Shown here one piece after another: positions 25,002-33,661 of a DNA stretch of 64,000 nucleotides; positions within the stretch are counted from its first letter, which is position 1, and each line of letters starts with the position of its first letter. Where the stretch lies: the NCBI RefSeq assembly GCF_002163755.1, contig NZ_CP015863.1, positions 1,488,001 through 1,552,000 of the forward strand, given 5' to 3'. The translations under genes were made by a program, and so were the position numbers. This stretch comes from Vibrio campbellii CAIM 519 = NBRC 15631 = ATCC 25920. GTDB lineage: Bacteria; Pseudomonadota; Gammaproteobacteria; Enterobacterales; Vibrionaceae. The notes beneath the pieces were generated by a model. That model searched no databases and was not told the DNA's origin. It saw nothing but the letters and a program-made list of their open reading frames with translations.

Positions 25002-26602
25002 ACTTCGTCATCCTGTCGTTGTCCACTTAATGTGAGGGTGAAATCAGCCAATTGTGCGAGCTTTGAATCATGGGTCACCATGACCAGCGTCTTATTGTGT
25101 TGTTTAGTGAGCGCGGTTAGGCTTCTGATGATGTCGATTGCGGTATCGTCATCGAGAGCGCTGGTGGGCTCGTCGAGCAGAACTACATTGGCATTACTCA
25201 GAAAAACGCCCGCTAATGCGATACGTTGCTGCTGGCCGCCAGATAGCAAGCTGGCGTCAGTATTAAGATCAAGTTCTAGCCGAGCGAGTGAGAGTGCGAG
25301 ACGTAACTCATCATCATTGGCGTCTGGTGCGCTCAACAGCAAGTTTTCCCTAATGGTAGTTTTAAGCACTCCGGTGTCCTGAGGGACATAACGTATTGCC
25401 AAATAGCGCGCAACTTCGGAAAGCTCGAATAGTTCCTCACGCCCTAACGATACACTGCCATGCGCGGGTGTTTCTTGCCCTGCCAAAATACGCAGTAAGG
25501 TACTTTTTCCTGCTCCACTTGGTCCCATAATTGCGGTAAAGGAGCCTGGTACAAAATCATGGGTAAGATTATCGATGACCGTTTTTTTGTCGTTGACGAC
25601 TACTAGGTTTGAAGCTTGTAATTTTTGAGGCTGAGATTTGCAATTGAGCTTGCCGCTGGCAATAGGGGCTTGTTGCAGGAAGTCACTGATGTTTTTAGCG
25701 GCATGTTTGCCTGCTGTAACGTAGTCCAGTCCGTGTCCAAGCTTTAGTACTGGCGTGACGACAGCCAATCCAAAAAAGAACACGGATGCCATAGCGGCAG
25801 GGCTTAACTGGTAGGCAATGGTGTACGCAATCGCGAAAGTGGCGACAGCTTGCAACAAAGCAATTGCAATGGCGGCGGGAAGGGCAACACTTCCTACCCA
25901 CTTTACAATGCCCTGAGTAAAGCGTCTGGTAGCGTCATAATAATTGGTGAGTGCGCCCGTTTGAGTACCGTAGATACGGTTAACTCTGATCCCCCTCGTA
26001 TAGTCATTCACTGCGGTTACAATATCCCCCATTATGGTCATTCGCTCAGCGCCATGTTTGGCGGCAAATCGGGGCAAAAACACCAAGTAATACAGTGACG
26101 CAATCAAACCGGGTACGAGAGTAAACAACGCGATTGGCCCGCAGAGACTCAACATAATGGCTATGGACGAGGCTGGTACGATAATGAATGCCACTAACTC
26201 TGCTGGCAAATGGGCCACCATATGATGCAGTGTATTGATGTCCTCTGATACCAAGCGACGCAACTGATTATCGCCGTATCTTGATATAGTTTTACTTGGT
26301 AAGCGAACCAAGTGTTGCGCTACCTGACGGCGTAGACGATTGGAAAACAGGGATTCGGCATCGTGCACTAACCAAGATCCTAAAGAAGAGATAATGGCAC
26401 TGATTACCCAAAACCCTATCGCGGCGTAAACCCACTGAGTTGAAAGATCATCGATGAGTTGGATTAAGCACAATAAAGCACCTAGTTTTGCCACCGCGGC
26501 AGATACCTCACAGAGAACGCCAAGAGAAAGCTTAGCCACTGAAGGCCGCAAAGCGGGTAGTAAGGTTGGTGTGATGTAGTGCTGAATGATCTTATTTATC
26601 AT
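24998..26602 (-). CDS. Fused permease-ATPase ABC transporter (first of pair)
   Basis: A 534-residue half-transporter with about six membrane segments in residues 15-310. The ATPase domain has Walker A GPSGAGKST, signature LSGGQQQRIALAG, Walker B VVLLDEPTSALDD and switch MVTHDSK. Its gene overlaps the next one by four bases, so the two are translationally coupled. It lies 119 bp downstream of angH on the same strand and is likely in the same iron-regulated unit. YbtP/IrtA-like siderophore import, or export, is inferred from location. Confidence 0.85.
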   Translation of the reverse strand: MINKIIQHYITPTLLPALRPSVAKLSLGVLCEVSAAVAKLGALLCLIQLIDDLSTQWVYAAIGFWVISAIISSLGSWLVHDAESLFSNRLRRQVAQHLVRLPSKTISRYGDNQLRRLVSEDINTLHHMVAHLPAELVAFIIVPASSIAIMLSLCGPIALFTLVPGLIASLYYLVFLPRFAAKHGAERMTIMGDIVTAVNDYTRGIRVNRIYGTQTGALTNYYDATRRFTQGIVKWVGSVALPAAIAIALLQAVATFAIAYTIAYQLSPAAMASVFFFGLAVVTPVLKLGHGLDYVTAGKHAAKNISDFLQQAPIASGKLNCKSQPQKLQASNLVVVNDKKTVIDNLTHDFVPGSFTAIMGPSGAGKSTLLRILAGQETPAHGSVSLGREELFELSEVARYLAIRYVPQDTGVLKTTIRENLLLSAPDANDDELRLALSLARLELDLNTDASLLSGGQQQRIALAGVFLSNANVVLLDEPTSALDDDTAIDIIRSLTALTKQHNKTLVMVTHDSKLAQLADFTLTLSGQRQDDEV

Positions 26603-26721
26603 TTTCTTACCTCATTTAAGCCATGAGATATCAACGAAGAAATCAAGGTTACATAAATAGTCGTTTTCATATTAAGCCTATTGAACTGATGTTCTTAACT
26701 GACATTGTTAAACGTGATGAT

Positions 26722-27882
26722 TTAGTTTTGTCCGATGACATACCCAAGCCCATATTCGGGCGATAAGTCGAAAATGACATCATCGATTAATGCGTCTAAT
26801 TGCGCTGTGCTGTTGAGGTGTGGCATGGTAATAATATGTGCAACATCCCCAGAGGTGGCCAAAGAATGCTTTCGCCAAATCGGCTCAGACGGACACGGGA
26901 AAACGACGGTATTCGAATTCTTATTTCTCCATGCTTCAATGCCCGCTTTTTGTAGGCGTTGAACGGTATAGTCCGCCATATCCAAACAAAGCTTCACTTT
27001 GGATTGCCAATCTGACAATGAATGGCTCTTAATTGCAGCCCACATGAACAGTGCGCTATGGCCATTTCTGGAACCACTGATGGTTTGATCACGTGACGAG
27101 ATGTAGTCCACTTCCACGGAAATTTGGTCAACCATATGCTGTTTGGCTAGCACAATCCCACATGGAATCGGTGACCCGATCATTTTGTGTCCGGATACCG
27201 TGATGGAGTCGATGCCATCTTGAAACGAGTAGGGTGGTGGCTGATCCACAAATGGTAAGATCATCCCACTTAATGCGGCATCGGCATGAATGTAATAATC
27301 TTTCCTGTCGAGCCCTAGAGTAGCGAGATCATTCTGTATTCTTCCAATGTCATCAATGGCACCTCGCATAGTTGAGCCAATGTTGGCAAAGATAATGGGA
27401 TTGCCTTGTTGGTCTCGCTCAATTTGAGTTACGAGCAGTTGATAATCTATTTCACCATTTGATAGAGCAGGGATCTTGCGCGAGGGTATGTTGAGTAATC
27501 TAGCGATTTTATCGACCGAGTAGTGAGTCTCTTCAGAGTAATAGAGATAGGCCATTGGAAAGAGCTCACGTGCTAAATAACAGGAAAACAGGTTGCCCTC
27601 TGTACCACCGTTAGAAATATAGCCCCAACTTTCCTGATGGGGGATGTTGAACAACTGGGAGAAGTAACGCATGACATCTTTCTCAAAGTCGAAGGAGTTG
27701 AGCTTGTAATTGCTTTCTTCTCTCCAATCTCCACAGTTATTGATGGAAAACTTCATAAACTTTTCCAGTTCGGAATAATCAAAATCAGCAGATTCAGGAT
27801 ACCCGACGTTAAAATATTGGTTTTCGCTGCAGTAAAGCCAGAACTCGTTAAGTCTGCTTAGATCCTCATCGGATAGTTTCAT
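26722..27882 (-). CDS. angH: PLP-dependent histidine decarboxylase AngH-like
   Basis: A 386-residue group II pyridoxal-phosphate decarboxylase that turns histidine into histamine, the amine part of anguibactin. The PLP lysine is in ITVSGHKMIGSPIPCG. The substrate/cofactor region YISNGGTEGNLFSCYLARE and the aspartate in YIHADAALSGMILPF are also conserved. The length equals that reported for the V. anguillarum enzyme. Together with AngU it should supply N-hydroxyhistamine. It is divergent from angN across a 594-bp AT-rich gap. Confidence 0.93.
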   Translation of the reverse strand: MKLSDEDLSRLNEFWLYCSENQYFNVGYPESADFDYSELEKFMKFSINNCGDWREESNYKLNSFDFEKDVMRYFSQLFNIPHQESWGYISNGGTEGNLFSCYLARELFPMAYLYYSEETHYSVDKIARLLNIPSRKIPALSNGEIDYQLLVTQIERDQQGNPIIFANIGSTMRGAIDDIGRIQNDLATLGLDRKDYYIHADAALSGMILPFVDQPPPYSFQDGIDSITVSGHKMIGSPIPCGIVLAKQHMVDQISVEVDYISSRDQTISGSRNGHSALFMWAAIKSHSLSDWQSKVKLCLDMADYTVQRLQKAGIEAWRNKNSNTVVFPCPSEPIWRKHSLATSGDVAHIITMPHLNSTAQLDALIDDVIFDLSPEYGLGYVIGQN

Positions 27883-28476
27883 TGTGTCGCCTGTTGAGTC
27901 TTATTTTAATGATTTAAAGTACAAGTGGCTGATGTACGAATAAACCTTAATCATTATTATTTATATGGTTTCTAAAGAAGAAAGTATTGTATTTATATGG
28001 TTGGTTATTTTTATTAAAAAATGAACAGCTAGCTTGCTAATGATTAAATTACTATTAGCGTAAAGGTTGCTTTATATTGGTTTTATTTTATCAGCTGTCA
28101 TGCTCTTATTATTAATGTCAAAAATAACAGTATAAAATAACAAGTCGATCTCTATTTATAGAAGTGAGTACGGTTATTTTTATACAGCATGGCTATTGCA
28201 TTAAGAGTTAGAGATTAAGAGCACCAAACTATTTACGAAATATTGGTGTAACCAGAGTAAACCTCCTTATCAATTTTTAATATTATTTATATGTCAATCT
28301 ATTTTTATTCCACTGGTGGCATAGATCACGCAGCAGAAACATTCAACGCACCAGATTCCTGCTTTAGCAAGGATTAAGGCTTATCTATATAATAATATTA
28401 ACATTTTTGTTGTAAATGATTATTGTTTGCAAAATAATGGCGCCTTACCGATTGATTGTCAACAAAGTGAAAGCAG
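27883..28476. other. 594-bp AT-rich divergent promoter region between angH and angN
   Basis: No gene is visible in either strand. Two Fur-like stretches occur, one near angH (27945-27963, minus-strand AATAATAATGATTA) and one near angN (28412-28430). Because the region is very AT-rich, such matches are only suggestive. It probably holds the divergent promoters of the two transcripts. Confidence 0.6.
28412..28430. promoter_or_regulatory. Possible Fur box upstream of angN
   Basis: GTAAATGATTATTGTTTGC matches the 19-bp Fur consensus at 12 positions, including an intact AATGAT core. It lies 47 bp upstream of the angN start. Confidence 0.4.
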
Positions 28477-31353
28477 ATGAGTGATTTAACACCAATGCAG
28501 GCTGCATGTTGGTTTGGAAGAAATGAGAACGCTAAACTTGGTGGCGTTGCGTCCCACCTTTATACCGAATTCGATGGCAAGAATATTAACCTTGAAAAAC
28601 TTCACGCTGCTTTAATAAAATTATATAAACGGCATGAAATGTTGCGATTGAAGGTTGATAGCTCAGGCACCTGTTCTATTATCGATGAGCCCAATAGAAA
28701 CATTTTAGAGGTAGATGACTTCAGTCAATTATCGGCTGATAAATTAACTAATTCCTTGAATGAAAAAAGAAGCCAATGGGCACATCAAAAGCTTGATTTA
28801 ACACAAGGACAAGCCGCAAAGTTCTCTGTGAGTTTATTACCTGATGATGGGTTTCGCTTTCATATTGATACCGATATGATTGCTATCGATCCAGACAGTT
28901 GTCGTATTTTAATCGAGGACTTAGCGACGTTTTATGAAGGCGGTGTATTTGATACGGATGATAAGCCGTCCTTTTTTGTGTGGCATGATCTCGCAAAAGA
29001 AGAGCCAGAACTCAAGCTACAGCGAAAAGTCGACCGAGCGTGGTGGAAAGCTCATTTAGAAAGTATTGCGCCAGCACCCTCCTTGCCATTCCCTGAAGGC
29101 AACCCAAGTCAAATTACAAGTGAGCACTATTCCGCTTGGCTTGATTCTGAGCAGCGGTCCACTCTGTTCTCTCTCGCAAAGCAATACAAAATCACGCCCG
29201 CTAATCTGATGCTAGGTTTGTTCGCAACAACCTTAGGCACGGCGACAGGCGATGAAGCTTTTAGGATTAACGTTCCAGTATTTTGGCGGCCACCAATAAC
29301 GCAGGGTACAGAAAGGGTTGTCGGCGATTTTGTCAACTTTGTTGTGCTCAGCGTGGATATGACGCAGACCGACACGCTGATCGATTTTTGCCACTCTGTC
29401 GCCGAAAAAATGGGGCCGTTACTTGGTCATAGCTTCTATGACGGTGTGAATGTGATGCGAGATCTTTCGTTGCATCATGGTAGTGCCCAGTTAGCGCCGG
29501 TTGTTTTTACTTCTGCTCTTGATTTACCGAGTGGTGATCTTTTCTCCCGCCGCGTCCATAAACATTTTGGCAAGATGAATTGGACTATCTCTCAAGGCTC
29601 TCAGGTTGCACTGGATTCACAAGTGGTGAGCATTGATGGTGGTGTCATGATTAATTGGGATGTACGACAAGAAGCCCTACCAAAGGAATGGACATCTGCG
29701 ATGTTTGATCACTTTGTGGCTCTCACCAAAAGCGTCATTTCTAACCCTAAATTATTGACCGCCTCGATGGGCAGTTTGCACTCAAAGCTCGTATGCCAGT
29801 CTGACTTAACTGCGGAGCTGAGCTCGATGCAGCGCGCATATTTACTAGGTCGAACAACGCAGATGCCATTAGGCGGAGTTGCGATGCAGGAGCTCCTTGA
29901 ATATCGAGGTACGCTTTCTCCAGTTGTTATCCGTCGCAGGCTATCAGAAATGGTCATCCGATACCCAAGCTTGAGGAAATATATTGATAGTAAATCACTC
30001 GAGCTCAAAGTTAGCCTATGCCCACAAGTGAACCTGACTTTGCATGATTTATCTTGCACAGAAAAAGACAGGGTAGAGAGTGAGTTAGCGCGCTTCAGGC
30101 ATGATTACAGCCACGCCATGTTTGATTTAGAGCGACCGCTATGGGATATCACAATGTTTGCGCTTCCGGATGGTATCACTCATGTGTTCGCGCGCTTTGA
30201 TGCGTTAATCCTCGATGCTCGCTCTATTGCTGCGCTGTTGGTTGAGTTGTTTGAAGGTGAAGCGCCTTACTTACCGCATATTGAACCCGAGTCATCGACA
30301 GAAGACCCGAAAATTACTCGCCATAGAGACGAAAGCTATTGGCTGAAAAAACTAAAGTCTGTCGATAAACCGATGCAATTCCCTTGGCATAAATCACTCG
30401 AATCGATCCCTTGTTCTCGTTATCAAAGGCAGAGTCTTGAGATTGATAAAGAGACGGTGAAAAAGCTCGTTCGGGTGGGAGGCAAGCAGGGCCTTTACAA
30501 GAATACCATGATGATGTCAGCAGCTCTTGAGGCGATATCTTCGCATGTGAGTGATGGAAAGTTGTGTGTTGCGGTTCCGGTGTTGCCAATGGTGAGCGCG
30601 ACATACTCAAGTGAATCCAGTTTTATTGCTGTTCAATGGCAAGCGACACAAAACGATTATCTTCAGCGAGCCAAAAGCTTGCAAGCAGACACGTTAGAAG
30701 GGCTCGAACATCTCGCCTTTTCTGGGGTTGATCTGGCTCGTACTTTATTTGAACGATGTGGACCAGGGCCGACTCTGCCGATTGTGATAACAAACGGTTT
30801 ATCGTGGCCAACGCTCAGTAAGAATGCACCGATGCAACTTCAGCGTGGGCTGACACAAACTCCTCAAGTTGCAATGGATGTACGTTTTGTTGCCATGGCT
30901 GGTGGCTCGATCATGTTCAGCGTTGACTATGCCAGCGAAGCCGTGGCGGACGAACAGGTGAAAATGATATTGGATCATATCGATATGACTTTCTGCCATA
31001 TGGCTGAGACTTCTCTGTTTGAAACTGCCCCTGAGCAAACTCTAAAGCCTTTGGAGTCCAGAGTGATAGAGCTCTTCGATAGACCGCTCAGCGATTTGGC
31101 TGCTGAAGACTCAACCGAACAGATTATCTTTGATGTCTATTGCCAGGTGCTTGGTAAACCAGTGACTGATGAAACCAAAGAGAGTCTGCCTTTTTCCCAG
31201 TTGGGTTTGAGGCCTAACCATCTAAAACAAATCAGTACTGAATTAAATAAAGTGCTACGGGTGGAGTTGCCACCGATGCAGCTCATTCGCTGTAAAGATG
31301 CTGCGGAGGTAAAAGCGCTCGCTTTAACTCAGGGTTTCGAGGTCGTGACCTAA
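28477..31353 (+). CDS. angN: NRPS tandem cyclisation-domain protein AngN-like
   Basis: A 958-residue nonribosomal peptide synthetase subunit with two heterocyclisation (Cy) domains. Both keep the catalytic DxxxxDxxS motif: Asp133-Asp138-Ser141 (DMIAIDPDS) and Asp575-Asp580-Ser583 (DALILDARS). In anguibactin synthesis such domains join dihydroxybenzoate to cysteine and close the thiazoline ring. Residues about 885-955 look like a carrier protein (helix EQIIFDVYCQVLG, then FSQLGLRPNHLKQI). The phosphopantetheine Asp-Ser is replaced by Arg912-Pro913, so this third domain cannot carry a substrate. It is followed by angU on the same strand. Confidence 0.92.
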   Translation: MSDLTPMQAACWFGRNENAKLGGVASHLYTEFDGKNINLEKLHAALIKLYKRHEMLRLKVDSSGTCSIIDEPNRNILEVDDFSQLSADKLTNSLNEKRSQWAHQKLDLTQGQAAKFSVSLLPDDGFRFHIDTDMIAIDPDSCRILIEDLATFYEGGVFDTDDKPSFFVWHDLAKEEPELKLQRKVDRAWWKAHLESIAPAPSLPFPEGNPSQITSEHYSAWLDSEQRSTLFSLAKQYKITPANLMLGLFATTLGTATGDEAFRINVPVFWRPPITQGTERVVGDFVNFVVLSVDMTQTDTLIDFCHSVAEKMGPLLGHSFYDGVNVMRDLSLHHGSAQLAPVVFTSALDLPSGDLFSRRVHKHFGKMNWTISQGSQVALDSQVVSIDGGVMINWDVRQEALPKEWTSAMFDHFVALTKSVISNPKLLTASMGSLHSKLVCQSDLTAELSSMQRAYLLGRTTQMPLGGVAMQELLEYRGTLSPVVIRRRLSEMVIRYPSLRKYIDSKSLELKVSLCPQVNLTLHDLSCTEKDRVESELARFRHDYSHAMFDLERPLWDITMFALPDGITHVFARFDALILDARSIAALLVELFEGEAPYLPHIEPESSTEDPKITRHRDESYWLKKLKSVDKPMQFPWHKSLESIPCSRYQRQSLEIDKETVKKLVRVGGKQGLYKNTMMMSAALEAISSHVSDGKLCVAVPVLPMVSATYSSESSFIAVQWQATQNDYLQRAKSLQADTLEGLEHLAFSGVDLARTLFERCGPGPTLPIVITNGLSWPTLSKNAPMQLQRGLTQTPQVAMDVRFVAMAGGSIMFSVDYASEAVADEQVKMILDHIDMTFCHMAETSLFETAPEQTLKPLESRVIELFDRPLSDLAAEDSTEQIIFDVYCQVLGKPVTDETKESLPFSQLGLRPNHLKQISTELNKVLRVELPPMQLIRCKDAAEVKALALTQGFEVVT

Positions 31354-31469
31354 TGCATCATTGATTTAGTGGCATATTTTCTTCTGGGATGGTGGTGTTG
31401 ACCTTGCCATTCCAGAGGTTTGCGCCTCCCACAATTCATAACGTTTTCATCTCATATCAAGGAGAAAAA

Positions 31470-32795
31470 GTGAATATAACAATAAAAGATATTGTCGGTA
31501 TTGGAATAGGGCCATTTAACCTAGGGCTTGCTGCTTTAACTGCTCATCAACCTAAACTCGACACCGAGTTTATTGAGCGCCGGGATGGATTTAACTGGCA
31601 CAGTGGTATGTTATTACCGGGTGCAACTTTACAGGTTCCTTTTTTGGCGGACCTGGTCACTATGGCCGATCCTACTCATCCGTTGAGCTATTTAAACTAC
31701 CTCAAACAACATGATCGCTTGTACCAATTTTACTATTACGAAACGTTCCTTGTTCCGCGCAGCGAATATAACCATTACTGTCAATGGTCGGCTGAACAAC
31801 TAGAAAACTGTACCTACAGTGAAAATGTTGTTGGTGTTGAATACTCTCAAGACAATGAGTGCTTTAAGGTTCAAAGCGAATCGACTGACGGTGGAATTAA
31901 AGAACGTTACAGTCGAAATCTAGCGATCGGTGTTGGTACTGCGCCTTGGCTACCGGAGTGGGCAAGCCATGCTGCTCACCCGTTGATTCAGCACTCTGCT
32001 AAATTTGCACACATGCGCGAGGAGTTGGCTAAATGTAACAGCGTCACCGTGGTAGGTTCGGGCCAAAGCGCAGCGGAGTGTGTTCTCAACTTATATCGAG
32101 ATTTGACTGATGAGCAGATCAAAGGCGGCGCGAGGGTTAATTGGGTAACTCGCTCTGCTGGTTTCCATCCGATGGAAGCATCTAAGCTGGGCCAAGAGTG
32201 CTTTACTCCGGCATACATGGACTATTTTCACACGCTTTCACGTGAGAAACGTCGAAACATCGTAGAAGGACAAGGGCAACTTTATAAAGGGATAAGTGGG
32301 TATACCATCGCAGATGTCTTTGACTTACTTTATGAGCGTTCGATAGGAGGACGCGAGCCGGGACTGAATTTGTATTCTAACTGTCAGGTGAATGATATTG
32401 AGATTATCGACGGCTCTGATGTATTCGCAGTGTCGTGCTATCAATCACAACAGGAAAAAGCATTCACACTTCATACTAATGCTGTCATTTGTGCGACAGG
32501 TTACACGCATCAATGGCCAGCATGGTTGGATGCACTAAAAGGATCGGTGTTAGCCGTGGATGAGCATGGCGATTTGATTGTCGAATCGGACTTTTCTGCT
32601 CAACGTTGTGATCAGGGGGTTGGACACGTCTTTGTCCAAAATCCAGAAGTCTTCCAACATGGCGTCGGTGGCCCCGACCTGGGGATTGGTGCCCATCGAA
32701 ACGCTTCAATCATCAATAAGGTGTTAGGCGAAGAAGTGTATCGTTTACCTAAGAAGTCGGCTTTCCAAACTTACGGCACTCCAGAGGCACATTGA
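31470..32795 (+). CDS. angU: Histamine N-monooxygenase AngU-like
   Basis: A 441-residue FAD- and NADPH-dependent N-hydroxylating monooxygenase of the lysine/ornithine hydroxylase family; in this locus it should hydroxylate histamine. The FAD motif GIGIGPFNLGLAAL is at the N-terminus, the NADPH motif VVGSGQSAAECVLNLY near residue 190, and the family ATGYTHQWP near residue 340. The start chosen is GTG 31470, which puts AAGGAG (31459-31464) five bases upstream and leaves the FAD fold a few residues in. A longer frame from 31389 adds unrelated residues. Gap to angN is 116 bp. Confidence 0.9.
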   Translation: MNITIKDIVGIGIGPFNLGLAALTAHQPKLDTEFIERRDGFNWHSGMLLPGATLQVPFLADLVTMADPTHPLSYLNYLKQHDRLYQFYYYETFLVPRSEYNHYCQWSAEQLENCTYSENVVGVEYSQDNECFKVQSESTDGGIKERYSRNLAIGVGTAPWLPEWASHAAHPLIQHSAKFAHMREELAKCNSVTVVGSGQSAAECVLNLYRDLTDEQIKGGARVNWVTRSAGFHPMEASKLGQECFTPAYMDYFHTLSREKRRNIVEGQGQLYKGISGYTIADVFDLLYERSIGGREPGLNLYSNCQVNDIEIIDGSDVFAVSCYQSQQEKAFTLHTNAVICATGYTHQWPAWLDALKGSVLAVDEHGDLIVESDFSAQRCDQGVGHVFVQNPEVFQHGVGGPDLGIGAHRNASIINKVLGEEVYRLPKKSAFQTYGTPEAH

Positions 32796-32810
32796 TTAAT
32801 TGATAGAGGA

Positions 32811-32839
32811 GGGCATGCAACCATTCAGATTGCATGCCC
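32811..32839. terminator. Hairpin between convergent angU and angT
   Basis: GGGCATGCAA (32811-32820) pairs perfectly over 10 bp with TTGCATGCCC (32830-32839), 9-nt loop. T-tracts are weak on both sides. It sits between two convergent genes and probably ends both transcripts. Confidence 0.7.
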
Positions 32840-32894
32840 TTACTTGTCGTTATTTTGGCGTTGATGAGTCACGCCGCATTTAAGCGTAACTTGT

Positions 32895-33659
32895 TCAGAT
32901 TTGAGAACATTTCAGTTCGTTCGAGAAAGCCCTTAGACAGTCGATCATCTTTTGAGCATTCTCAGTGATATAGAAATGAGCCCCTTCGACAACAAGATGA
33001 TCGCGCACTTCATTACACCAGAGTTTCCAATCATCTACTTCAGCAAAGTACGCTTCAGAATCACGATCTCCCGATATTAAAAGTGTTGGGGCGGATAGTT
33101 TAGCCTGATCATCCGGTGCTGACGGGAACAGATACCTCTCCGTTGCAGCGAAATCCGCTCGTAAAGCAGGAAGAAAGATCGACCACCATTGTGGGTTATC
33201 GAGTAGGCTGCGATCACATCCACCCATATCAACCAGATTCTCAATGAAAGCTTGATCGTCACAGTCGCCTATCAATCTTCGCCCCCGAATATGAGGCGCT
33301 TGGCATCCAGATATCACCAAACCCTGCGGCGATTGGCCTAATTTAATAAGTAGCTTCGACGCTTCATACGCCACTTGCGCACCCATACTGTGGCCAATGA
33401 TGACGGTCTTTTCGATTGGTAGGCTACTCGCTACTAGGGCTTGAACCAGTTCCTCGGCCAGTGATTCGATGGTCTCAATGCCGGGCTCGTCAATTCGCGC
33501 TTCTCTACCTGCATACACCATCACTGAAATGGATTCATTCGAGAGGTTGAGCTTACGCCAGCTCGTGAAGGTTCGGCTGCCACCTCCTGCGAAAGGGCAC
33601 ACTACATAATGTGTATCGCAATGTGCCTCAGAAGTTGCGATAGTCACTAGAGGACTCAT
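32895..33659 (-). CDS. angT: Type II thioesterase AngT-like
   Basis: A 254-residue alpha/beta hydrolase of the type II thioesterase family that clears wrong or stalled acyl groups from NRPS carrier domains. The nucleophile elbow is GHSMG, with the oxyanion region VCPFAGGGSRTFTSW near the N-terminus and the catalytic His late, in VEGAHFYI. AAGGAG seven bases before the ATG at 33659 favours that start. A GTG at 33665 overlapping the angR stop codon is the alternative. It is the last gene of the fatDCBA-angR-angT operon. In V. anguillarum AngT increases yield but is not essential. Confidence 0.9.
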   Translation of the reverse strand: MSPLVTIATSEAHCDTHYVVCPFAGGGSRTFTSWRKLNLSNESISVMVYAGREARIDEPGIETIESLAEELVQALVASSLPIEKTVIIGHSMGAQVAYEASKLLIKLGQSPQGLVISGCQAPHIRGRRLIGDCDDQAFIENLVDMGGCDRSLLDNPQWWSIFLPALRADFAATERYLFPSAPDDQAKLSAPTLLISGDRDSEAYFAEVDDWKLWCNEVRDHLVVEGAHFYITENAQKMIDCLRAFSNELKCSQI

Positions 33660-33661
33660 GA

